Assembly (NCBI GenBank): GCA_900752625.1
Contig: CAADWC010000314.1
Span: 1-5,902 of the forward strand
Origin: Oscillospiraceae bacterium
GTDB lineage: Bacteria > Bacillota > Clostridia > Oscillospirales > Ruminococcaceae
Length of the DNA stretch: 5,902 nt
Reading direction: 5' to 3'
Shown: positions 1 through 5,600 of the stretch, one piece after another
How the letters are laid out: every line of letters begins with the position of its first letter
Position numbering within the stretch: the first letter of the stretch is position 1
Program-made: the position numbers and the translations under genes
The notes under the pieces: model-generated
Databases searched by the model: none
What the model was told of the DNA's origin: nothing
Seen by the model: only the letters and a program-made list of their open reading frames with translations

Positions 1-1
1 C

Positions 2-79
2 AATGACCTTCCGACTATCGTATACAATGTAAACCACAAGACACTGAAACCGGAAGATAAGATTATCTCCGCAGCATCC
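2..79 (+). CDS. gap: Glyceraldehyde-3-phosphate dehydrogenase, internal fragment (broken)
   Basis: Plus-strand frame starting at base 2 reads PTIVYNVNH ... DKIISAAS, which matches the stretch of GAPDH that leads into the catalytic motif ASCTTNCLAP. GAPDH is the glycolytic enzyme that oxidises glyceraldehyde-3-phosphate to 1,3-bisphosphoglycerate using NAD and a Cys thioester. The fragment is cut by the window at its 5' side. On its 3' side it stops matching after the Ser codon at 77-79, exactly one codon before the expected catalytic Cys. From base 80 the sequence is the reverse complement of atpE, and the frame runs through meaningless Leu-rich residues to a TAA at 101-103. Identification rests on recognising the motif in 26 codons, so it is good but not certain. 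As present here it cannot encode a working enzyme; the break is probably an artefact (see findings). Confidence 0.72.
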
Positions 80-137
80 CTACTCCTGCTCCGATTCCTG
101 TAATTACGGCAACCGCCGCACCAATAGCTACCAACAT
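63..137 (-). CDS. atpE: ATP synthase F0 subunit c, N-terminal fragment (broken)
   Basis: The ATG at 137-135 is preceded by a perfect GGAGG (145-149) at 7-nt spacing and begins MLVAIGAAVAVITGIGAG, the typical first transmembrane hairpin helix of the c-ring subunit. Subunit c normally has about 70-90 residues, with the ion-binding carboxylate in the second helix. Here the family match ends at about codon 20 (GGG at 78-80), and the frame ends at TAA (63-65) after 24 codons. The rest of the gene is replaced by plus-strand GAPDH sequence. It lies 26 nt downstream of atpB in the same orientation, the normal atpB-atpE order. The start and ribosome binding site look intact, so the break is at the junction near 75-80 and not gradual decay. 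The later operon genes (atpF, H, A, G, D, C) are not in the window. Confidence 0.82.
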   Translation of the reverse strand: MLVAIGAAVAVITGIGAGVGMLRR

Positions 138-144
138 GATAATA

Positions 145-149
145 CCTCC
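145..149 (-). promoter_or_regulatory. Ribosome binding site of atpE
   Basis: GGAGG on the minus strand, 7 nt before the ATG at 137-135. It supports this being the true start of the broken atpE, which is too short to stand on length alone. Confidence 0.8.
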
Positions 150-163
150 ATATAATTAATCTT

Positions 164-859
164 CTAATCTTCGTCTTCAATAGCCTCGTCTATATAAAGA
201 GAGGTAAGGAATACAAATACATACGCCTGAATAAATCCGTCAAAAATATCGAAATATGCTGAAAACGCCAGAGGAACAACTATAGGTACGACCGCCTTTA
301 GAAGCTCCATGATGATGACCGCCGCCAGTACGTTTCCGAAAAGACGCATACAAAGAGAAAGCGGTCGTATCGCGATCTCCATAACGTTAAGGGGTGCGAT
401 GATCGCTACAGGCTTTGCAAAGCTTTTCAGCCAGCCCTTGACACCCTTCGCACGTATTCCCGCAACTTCCACCAGAACGATGCTCATAATTGCCAGTGCC
501 GCCGTTACATTCAGATCCTTAGTAGGCGGAGTAAATCCGAAAAGTCCTATGATATTTGAAAAACCTATGTAGATTATCATCGTACCAAGGAAAGGAAAAT
601 AACACATTCCCTTTTCTCCAAGCTGGTCTTTGAAAAAGTTCCTTAAAAAACCGACAAAGGATTCTATCATCATCTGTTTTCTTCCGGGAACAAGCTTGAG
701 GTTTCTGGTAAAAATAATAGAAAGCACCACAAGCACTACCATTATGATCCACGTTACAACACAGCTCTGTGAAACGGGGATTCCGCCGAACAACGGTATG
801 GTAAACGCCGTTTTATTTTCCATGGCCTCGCTTATTGCGTGCGCAATTTTATCCATCAA
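164..859 (-). CDS. atpB: ATP synthase F0 subunit a
   Basis: Subunit a of the F-type ATP synthase forms the ion half-channels next to the c ring in the cytoplasmic membrane. The 231-residue product is of normal length for Firmicutes. Hydrophobic segments lie near residues 32-52, 86-110, 118-136, 150-168, 176-200 and 208-226. The family hallmark PLSLCMRLFGN places the essential Arg at R172 (E. coli R210), E161 aligns with E. coli E196, and the IQAYVF motif gives Q211 (E. coli Q252). D204 sits 7 residues before Q211, where E. coli has H245 and many bacteria have an acid. GGAGG (869-873) precedes two adjacent starts: TTG at 859-857 with 9-nt spacing and ATG at 856-854 with 12-nt spacing. TTG has the better spacing, but ATG (230 residues) is equally plausible. 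It is followed by atpE, and a sigma-A promoter lies about 150 nt upstream. No atpI is visible upstream. Confidence 0.95.
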   Translation of the reverse strand: MMDKIAHAISEAMENKTAFTIPLFGGIPVSQSCVVTWIIMVVLVVLSIIFTRNLKLVPGRKQMMIESFVGFLRNFFKDQLGEKGMCYFPFLGTMIIYIGFSNIIGLFGFTPPTKDLNVTAALAIMSIVLVEVAGIRAKGVKGWLKSFAKPVAIIAPLNVMEIAIRPLSLCMRLFGNVLAAVIIMELLKAVVPIVVPLAFSAYFDIFDGFIQAYVFVFLTSLYIDEAIEDED

Positions 860-1014
860 TGCTCTTCACCTCCAAAAAAATAAAACCAAAGTGCCGCCAA
901 TCTCTTAATTAACAAACAGAAATCGGAAAACAAATCGCCTTTGATTTTATACTGGTAATATACAAAAATTAAGTTGTAAGCTATATTCAACTCTTGATTT
1001 TTATCATCATATAT

Positions 1015-1043
1015 ATTATAATACTTTCATAAACATTTGTAAA
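1015..1043 (-). promoter_or_regulatory. Sigma-A promoter for atpB
   Basis: On the minus strand, TTTACA (-35, 1038-1043) and TATAAT (-10, 1015-1020) are separated by 17 nt. Transcription would start near 1008, leaving a leader of about 150 nt before atpB. The leader has no convincing coding sequence. A near-consensus promoter right here suggests that the atp transcript begins with atpB. Confidence 0.7.
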
Positions 1044-1076
1044 ATACATATTTTCTATGTCTATCATACGTTTATG
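1028..1076. repeat. Nested inverted repeats in the divergent spacer
   Basis: The outer arms are CATAAAC (1028-1034) and GTTTATG (1070-1076), a perfect 7-bp inverted repeat. The inner arms are ACATA (1046-1050) and TATGT (1056-1060). The two pairs are almost concentric, with centres at 1052 and 1053. They overlap the -35 of the minus-strand atpB promoter and lie just before the plus-strand promoter of the LysR gene. LysR-family regulators commonly bind such dyads beside their own gene, so this is a candidate operator. In an AT-rich spacer, short palindromes also arise by chance. Confidence 0.35.
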
Positions 1077-1083
1077 CTATAGA
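1075..1083 (+). promoter_or_regulatory. Extended -10 promoter for the LysR gene
   Basis: TGCTATAGA is an extended -10 (TGn plus TATAGA). The hexamer 17 nt upstream (1055-1060) is a poor -35. The start point would fall near 1090, about 28 nt before the ATG. The extended -10 makes it plausible without a -35, but the call is moderate. Confidence 0.4.
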
Positions 1084-1117
1084 TATCAAATAAGAGGTTT
1101 TTCAGGGAGGTTTTATT

Positions 1118-2026
1118 ATGTCGTCAATAAATTTTGAGCATTACAAGGTATTTTATTTTGTTGCCAAAATGAAAAATATAACCTCGGCTGCGTCGGCGCT
1201 TTATCTTTCACAGCCCAGCGTAAGCCGATGCATATCAAATCTTGAAGAGGATTTAAACTGCACGCTTTTTACCCGCAGCAAAAAAGGCGTGGAGCTTACA
1301 TCGGAGGGCGAGCTTCTTTTCAAGCATATACAAATTGCCTGCAAGCATATTTTTTCGGCTGAAGAGGAAATCTCTCTTTTCAATAAAACCAAAAGCGGTA
1401 TAATACGGCTCGGCGTTTCCGAAGCGGCTATGCAGAGACATATCATAAAGCAATTAATCAAGTTCCATAATCTTCATCCGATGGTGAAAATAAAAATAGA
1501 TAATATGACTACCCCCGACGCAATCGAAGCTTTGAAATCAAACATTATTGATATTGCCGTTGTAAGCTCTCCGTTTTCGGATAAGCAGCAGCTAAGCATA
1601 ACCGTTCTGGACAAGCTTCAGGATATTCTGGTAGCGGGAAATGAATTTTCCCATCTGCGTGAAAAAACCATTTCAATGCACGACATATGCCATTATCCGC
1701 TTATATCGCTTCAGGAAAGCACCACTACAAGACATTATCTTGACTACATATTCAGACTGCATAATATTCTTCTAAGACCCGATATAGAGCTTGCCTCGAT
1801 AAACCTTGTTCTGCCTCTGGTCAGAAACAATCTGGGAATAGGCTTTATTCCCAGAGAAATAGCCGCCGACGATATAAAACGCGGAGAAATATTTGAAATC
1901 AAACTTAAAGAACCGCTTCCCCAGCGCAGCATCTGCGCCGTTACCTGTACCAAATATCCGGCAACAGCTATAATGAAAGCCTTTCTTGAATGTGTTTGGG
2001 AAAAATCAGAGGAGCATAGGTCTTAA
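1118..2026 (+). CDS. LysR-family transcriptional regulator
   Basis: This 302-residue protein has the usual length of a LysR-type regulator, a cytoplasmic DNA-binding protein that normally acts as a tetramer and responds to a small-molecule co-inducer. Residues about 5-65 form the winged helix-turn-helix; the stretch SAASALYLSQPSVSRCISNLEE (residues 23-44) contains the classic LSQPSVSR recognition-helix motif, and LFTRSKKGVELTSEG is the wing. Residues about 93-295 form the periplasmic-binding-protein-like effector domain, including IIRLGVS, DIAVVSSP and NLGIGFIPRE. The ATG at 1118 has AGGGAGG (1104-1110) at 7 nt. It is divergent from atpB and lies 68 nt ahead of a separate promoter for the ABC gene, so it is probably transcribed alone. 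The ligand and the targets cannot be read from sequence; the nested dyad upstream is a candidate site for autoregulation. Confidence 0.93.
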   Translation: MSSINFEHYKVFYFVAKMKNITSAASALYLSQPSVSRCISNLEEDLNCTLFTRSKKGVELTSEGELLFKHIQIACKHIFSAEEEISLFNKTKSGIIRLGVSEAAMQRHIIKQLIKFHNLHPMVKIKIDNMTTPDAIEALKSNIIDIAVVSSPFSDKQQLSITVLDKLQDILVAGNEFSHLREKTISMHDICHYPLISLQESTTTRHYLDYIFRLHNILLRPDIELASINLVLPLVRNNLGIGFIPREIAADDIKRGEIFEIKLKEPLPQRSICAVTCTKYPATAIMKAFLECVWEKSEEHRS

Positions 2027-2042
2027 AGTTAACAAATCATTG

Positions 2043-2071
2043 TTGAAATAAAATTATGTTTATTGTATAAT
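2043..2071 (+). promoter_or_regulatory. Sigma-A promoter for the ABC ATPase / GH74 unit
   Basis: TTGAAA (-35, 2043-2048) and a perfect TATAAT (-10, 2066-2071) are separated by 17 nt. The start point would be near 2078, giving a leader of under 20 nt that carries the GGGGGA ribosome binding site (2083-2088). No operator-like dyad is obvious, and no terminator is visible after the LysR gene. Confidence 0.8.
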
Positions 2072-2094
2072 GAAATGCGAACGGGGGAATATTT

Positions 2095-2796
2095 ATGAGC
2101 TTTGTAGAGTTTAAAAACGTGTATAAGCGTTACATAATGGGCGAGGTCACCATAAACGCTTCTGACGGAGTCAGCTTTGAAATAAACAAGGGCGAGTTTG
2201 CCGTTATCGTGGGAGCAAGCGGAGCCGGAAAGACCACTATACTTAATATGCTGGGCGGAATGGATACCTGCGACGAAGGCGAGATTATCGTTGACGGTAA
2301 TGATATTGCAAAATATAACCGGCGTCAGCTTACCTCGTACAGACGTTACGATATAGGCTTTGTTTTTCAGTTTTATAACCTTGTGACAAACCTTACGGCT
2401 CTGGAAAATGTGGAACTTGCTACTCAGATCTGTCCCGAAGCCGTTTCTCCCGAAGAGGTCCTCAGAAGCGTTGGACTTGAAGACAGAATGAACAATTTTC
2501 CATCCCAGCTTTCCGGCGGCGAACAGCAGCGCGTTTCAATTGCAAGAGCTCTTGCCAAGCAGCCAAAGCTGCTCCTTTGTGACGAACCTACGGGAGCTCT
2601 GGATTACAACACGGGCAAAACAATACTCAAACTGCTTCAGGATACCTGCCGGAAAAACGGAATGACCGTAATAGTAATTACTCACAACTCGGCGATAGCT
2701 CCTATGGCTGACAGGGTAATTCATGTTAAAAACAGCAAAGTTGACAAGGTAGTTCTTAATGAAAACCCCGCCGATGTTTCAACTATAGAATGGTAA
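2095..2796 (+). CDS. ABC transporter ATP-binding protein, MacB/FtsX-permease type
   Basis: A 233-residue stand-alone nucleotide-binding domain that would power a membrane permease from the cytoplasmic face. All motifs are intact: Walker [10 protein letters not shown] (residues 40-48), Q-loop Q92, ABC signature LSGGEQQR (139-146), Walker B LLLCDEP with catalytic E164, D-loop GALD (167-170) and switch His H197. The FVFQFYNL and [15 protein letters not shown] sequences fit the MacB/LolD/FtsE branch, whose members usually pair with an FtsX-like permease encoded next door. Here no permease follows: the next gene starts 19 nt after the stop and is a soluble GH74-like protein. The ATG is preceded by GGGGGA at 6 nt and a consensus promoter. 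The substrate is unknown; peptide or lipoprotein export or antimicrobial resistance are the common roles in this branch, while sugar import would be unusual. Confidence 0.93.
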   Translation: MSFVEFKNVYKRYIMGEVTINASDGVSFEINKGEFAVIVGASGAGKTTILNMLGGMDTCDEGEIIVDGNDIAKYNRRQLTSYRRYDIGFVFQFYNLVTNLTALENVELATQICPEAVSPEEVLRSVGLEDRMNNFPSQLSGGEQQRVSIARALAKQPKLLLCDEPTGALDYNTGKTILKLLQDTCRKNGMTVIVITHNSAIAPMADRVIHVKNSKVDKVVLNENPADVSTIEW

Positions 2797-2815
2797 ACAA
2801 ATTCGGAGAGTCATT

Positions 2816-5083
2816 ATGTATCAAGTGCATGATAAAATTCCTTATTCATATAAAAACTGCCCTATTCCGGGCGGCGGCTATGTTACGGGCTTTATTTTTC
2901 ACCCGAAGTTCAGAAACATACTTTACGCCAGAACAGATATCGGCGGAATGTACCGTTTTGATTTTGATGAAAAAGTATGGGTTCCGCTGTGCGACCATGT
3001 AACCGGGGAAAATCCGGCGCAGACCTATCCACTGTCAATGGCTTTGGACGAGAACGATCCGGATATGCTTTTCTTTGTCTGCGGCACCAAAAAGAACAAT
3101 TATCTTGTCATATCGACCGACGGAGGAAAAAGCTTTGCCGATAAGCCGCTTCCCTGTCCCGTCCACGGTAACGAGGTCGGCCGCTCGACGGGAGAAAGAC
3201 TTTTATACAAGGACGGTACCCTTTGGTTTGCCTCGCAGTCGGACGGACTTTTCCGCTCGGACAATATGGGGGAAAGCTGGGATAAGCTTTCGGTAAACCA
3301 AGAAAAAAATCTTACGTTTTTATGGATCTCGCCTGACGGACATATTATGCTTGCCGGAACCGGCGGCGACGTCAACTCGCCTGACGGCAGGCGCAGAGGA
3401 AAAACTCTTTATCAGTCAACCGACTGCGGAAAAAGCTTTGAACCGCTTACGGCTCCTGAGGGTTATGATAACTCCGCCTGCGATTACATCGGATTTGTTC
3501 CCCAGAAAATCTCTTTTGACGGGCTTTACCTTTATATAACCTTCTGCCAGAGCGGTAAGATTACATTCGGCGGAATGGGAGCGTATTCCTGCGATACCGG
3601 TTCTGCTTTTGACGGAAGAGTTTTCCGGTACCGATTCGAAAACGGCTCCGCAGTATTTGACAGGGACGTTACTCCTACTGACCCGGCCTGCGGAAACTCT
3701 GAGCGCCGTATAAAAGGCGGCTACTGCGCCTGCGAATACTCGGACGGCGTTCTTTACCTTTCTACGGTTTGCAGGGAGGGGAACGATATTATATACCGCA
3801 GTTTCGACTGCGGCGAAAGTTGGGAGCCTATCCTGAAGGGACTTGAAACCGGAGTTATCGACTGGAACGTTTCGTATATGAAGCCGGAATATAACGGCGG
3901 ACGTTCCTGCGTTCACTGGGTAAGCGACTTCAAGGTATCTCCGTTTGATAAAAGCTTTGCGGTATTCAATACGGGAACTGGTATTTTTTGCACGGAAAAC
4001 CTGAAAGACAAAACCGTTCGCTTTGCTCCGCTGTGCGGCGGATTGGAGGAAACCGTTCATCTTAACGTATATTCTCCGCCGCAGGGTCCTGTTCATGTAA
4101 TCGATATATTAGGCGATCTGGGAGGCTTTGCTTTCACTGACGTTGACAAACAATGTGAAAATTCCTTTGACGATTCTTGCGGCAACAGGTACATTACCTG
4201 TCTTAATGCGGATTTTCCCGACAAAAATCCATACTATGTCGTATGCACTCCCCGCGGCAACTGGACAGGAAAGACCAAGGGCGGAGTTATACTTTCTTAC
4301 GATCAGTGCAGAACATGGAAACGGCTTTCTTATCCCTACGGATTTACCCAGGAAGCCGACACAGCTCTTGACTGCATTCAAAGACCCAACACCGATTCGG
4401 GCTGGACTGCGGTTTCCGCCGATTCAAAACGTATTGTCTGGACGCTGCGGTATGAAAGAGTATTCCGCTCCGATATGACCTTTTACACCGACAATGAAGG
4501 CGTAAGCTGGCACCGCTCAGAATTTCTCGATTCGGAAGGCAAGCCGCTTCCCCGGCTCTGCGATGTAAAAATATTCTCCGACCGCACGGACTGCGACGTA
4601 TTTTACGGGATCACTGACGATTACAGATTTTTTGTCTCTGCTGATAAGGCAAAAAGCTTTAAGGAAATTGATATGAACATTAAAATCCCCAGCGGATCCA
4701 GAATAAAGCATGAGATACGAGCTGAAAGCGGAAGCTTTGGCAGACTCTGGATAGCCAACGGCATCGACGGACTTTATCTTATGGAATTTGATAAAAGCAC
4801 GTTTTCAGTCAATGTCAGGAATCTGCTGTCAGGCGGAGACTACTCACGATGCGTAGGCTTCGGAAAGGGCGAAAACGGAATCCCTATGCTTTTCACCGTT
4901 GGCAGAATATGCGGCGTGTACGGATTTTACAGATCGTCCGACTACGGTCTGACATGGTGCAGAATAAATTCCGACAGCCAGAATTTCGGAGATGTTTCGT
5001 CTGTCTGCGGCGATCCGAGAATATCGGGACGCGTCTATATCGGAACAGGTTCAAGAGGACTTTTGTACGGAGATGAGAAATAA
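2816..5083 (+). CDS. GH74-family xyloglucanase-like protein, apparently cytoplasmic
   Basis: The 755-residue protein spans a full GH74 core, two beta-propellers whose blades carry Asp-box repeats. It opens with PGGGYVTGFIFHP and ARTDIGG, like known xyloglucanases. D41 in ARTDIGG and D434 in GDLGGF fall at the two catalytic Asp positions known for GH74. Asp-box-like motifs occur near residues 100, 148, 201, 329, 494, 558, 608 and 707; those at 494 and 608 are degenerate. DFKVSPFD ... NTGTGIF (371-391) also matches the family. GH74 enzymes cut the beta-1,4-glucan backbone of xyloglucan or its oligosaccharides. Oddly, there is no signal peptide, dockerin or carbohydrate-binding module; an in-frame TAG at 2786-2788 rules out a longer N-terminus; and there are about 28 Cys, which suggests a cytoplasmic location. 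GGAGAG (2805-2810) precedes the ATG by 5 nt. It is probably cotranscribed with the ABC ATPase. Substrate and activity are inferred from family only. Confidence 0.85.
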   Translation: MYQVHDKIPYSYKNCPIPGGGYVTGFIFHPKFRNILYARTDIGGMYRFDFDEKVWVPLCDHVTGENPAQTYPLSMALDENDPDMLFFVCGTKKNNYLVISTDGGKSFADKPLPCPVHGNEVGRSTGERLLYKDGTLWFASQSDGLFRSDNMGESWDKLSVNQEKNLTFLWISPDGHIMLAGTGGDVNSPDGRRRGKTLYQSTDCGKSFEPLTAPEGYDNSACDYIGFVPQKISFDGLYLYITFCQSGKITFGGMGAYSCDTGSAFDGRVFRYRFENGSAVFDRDVTPTDPACGNSERRIKGGYCACEYSDGVLYLSTVCREGNDIIYRSFDCGESWEPILKGLETGVIDWNVSYMKPEYNGGRSCVHWVSDFKVSPFDKSFAVFNTGTGIFCTENLKDKTVRFAPLCGGLEETVHLNVYSPPQGPVHVIDILGDLGGFAFTDVDKQCENSFDDSCGNRYITCLNADFPDKNPYYVVCTPRGNWTGKTKGGVILSYDQCRTWKRLSYPYGFTQEADTALDCIQRPNTDSGWTAVSADSKRIVWTLRYERVFRSDMTFYTDNEGVSWHRSEFLDSEGKPLPRLCDVKIFSDRTDCDVFYGITDDYRFFVSADKAKSFKEIDMNIKIPSGSRIKHEIRAESGSFGRLWIANGIDGLYLMEFDKSTFSVNVRNLLSGGDYSRCVGFGKGENGIPMLFTVGRICGVYGFYRSSDYGLTWCRINSDSQNFGDVSSVCGDPRISGRVYIGTGSRGLLYGDEK

Positions 5084-5097
5084 ATATGACTTATGCA

Positions 5098-5114
5098 GGC
5101 GTCTGTAAGACGCC
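5098..5114. repeat. Perfect 7-bp hairpin after the GH74-like gene
   Basis: GGCGTCT, loop GTA, AGACGCC. It lies 15 nt after the GH74 stop, but no T-run follows on the plus strand, so it is not a standard intrinsic terminator for that gene. On the minus strand it is followed by a moderately T-rich tail (TATTTATTT) and could form the 3' end of a transcript from the promoter near 5250. It could also be a processing or stability hairpin. Confidence 0.5.
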
Positions 5115-5241
5115 ATTGGCAAGTTAAAATAACAGGGTAGATCCTTATCAAAACAAAAAGGCTGTAGCACCGGACTTAAAATGTAATCTTTTCTTTCAAA
5201 ACTGTTCACCGCTTTCTTGGAATTTGTCATAACCATGGTTC
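5098..5241 (-). ncRNA. Candidate small RNA from an orphan promoter
   Basis: A strong minus-strand promoter (5248-5276) would start a transcript near 5241 that crosses the spacer and reaches the hairpin at 5098-5114, giving about 145 nt. The only reading frame begins about 5 nt after the predicted start, has no ribosome binding site, runs antisense into the GH74 gene and resembles nothing. Several complementary pairs nest between the two ends: CCATGG with CCAATGG, CAAG with CTTG, and AACAG with CTGTT, which would allow a long irregular hairpin of the kind seen in 6S RNA. I do not recognise a family, the pairings are short, and the 3' end lacks a proper T-tract. This is a hypothesis based mainly on the promoter. 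Confidence 0.3.
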
Positions 5242-5247
5242 AAGGTC

Positions 5248-5276
5248 ATTATAGCATCGCTCTTGTTTAAAGTCAA
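5248..5276 (-). promoter_or_regulatory. Strong minus-strand sigma-A promoter with no evident gene
   Basis: On the minus strand, TTGACT (-35, 5271-5276) and TATAAT (-10, 5248-5253) are separated by exactly 17 nt, with an extended -10 TG one base upstream (TGCTATAAT). This is the best promoter match in the window. It lies just past the terminator of the copper unit, so it fires a separate transcript toward the end of the GH74-like gene. Confidence 0.7.
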
Positions 5277-5282
5277 TAAAAC

Positions 5283-5333
5283 AAGCCCGAAAATGCACCC
5301 CGACTGTTAAGTCAGTCGCGCATTTTCGGGCTT
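5283..5333 (-). terminator. Intrinsic terminator of the copA-csoR unit
   Basis: AAGCCCGAAAATGC (5283-5296) pairs perfectly with GCATTTTCGGGCTT (5320-5333), a 14-bp stem. The loop holds a second hairpin, CGACTG (5301-5306) with CAGTCG (5313-5318). On the minus strand the stem ends GGGCTT and runs into GTTTTATT, a fair T-tract. It starts about 9 nt after the csoR stop. On the plus strand only TTT follows, so it may also block rightward read-through, but less well. Confidence 0.85.
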
Positions 5334-5342
5334 TGCTGAGTT

Positions 5343-5600
5343 CTACAGCTTTTTTATAAGATTTACCAGCTCTTCGATTTTATCCTGAGCGTTACCGCTT
5401 TCAACAGCTTCCGTTACACAGCACTGCATATGGGCTGAAAGGATCGCTTTATTGGCTTTCTTTATGATTGCCTGAGCCGCCATAAGCTGATTTGAAATAT
5501 CCATACAATAACGGTCATCCTCAATCATTTTCAGAATCCCGTCAAGCTGTCCTCTCGCTGTCTTTATAAGCGAGGTAACGTCGTTCTTGTCAGCCTTCAT
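5343..5600 (-). CDS. csoR: CsoR-type copper-sensing transcriptional repressor
   Basis: An 85-residue all-helical repressor of the CsoR/RcnR (DUF156) family. CsoR binds operator DNA as an oligomer and releases it on binding Cu(I), turning on copper export. The family signature is clear: RGQLDGILKMIEDDRYC near residues 16-32, then the Cu(I) ligand set C32, H57 and C61 with the usual C-x24-H-x3-C spacing. C60 adds an extra Cys beside C61. This ligand pattern favours copper over the nickel or formaldehyde members. The ATG at 5600-5598 overlaps the end of the upstream CopA/HMA gene by 11 nt. GAGGTGA (5607-5613) lies 9 nt before it, so translation is probably coupled. A terminator follows directly. 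It likely represses its own operon through an operator upstream of the operon, outside the window. Confidence 0.92.
   Translation of the reverse strand: MKADKNDVTSLIKTARGQLDGILKMIEDDRYCMDISNQLMAAQAIIKKANKAILSAHMQCCVTEAVESGNAQDKIEELVNLIKKL

Noticed and set aside
309..572. Plus-strand frame of 87 codons opposite atpB
   Set aside because: Antisense to clearly conserved atpB codons and has no family resemblance.
863..1027. Minus-strand open frame upstream of atpB, ending near its ribosome binding site, considered as atpI
   Set aside because: No ATG or ribosome binding site, AT-rich composition crossing the predicted promoter, and no likeness to AtpI.
1045..1057. T-N11-A LysR box
   Set aside because: A T-N11-A spacing exists, but it is not symmetric with the surrounding dyad and the pattern is very common in AT-rich DNA.
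3416..4096. 226-codon minus-strand frame inside the GH74-like gene
   Set aside because: It lies wholly antisense to a well-supported protein with family motifs on the plus strand; its Arg/Val-rich product resembles no family.
5098..5114. Hairpin read as the intrinsic terminator of the GH74-like gene
   Set aside because: No T-run follows on the plus strand (ATTGGCAAG), so it does not meet the usual criteria.
5051..5236. 61-codon minus-strand frame starting ATGGTTATGACA
   Set aside because: No ribosome binding site, only about 5 nt after the predicted transcript start, overlaps the GH74 3' end in antisense, and has no recognisable protein features.
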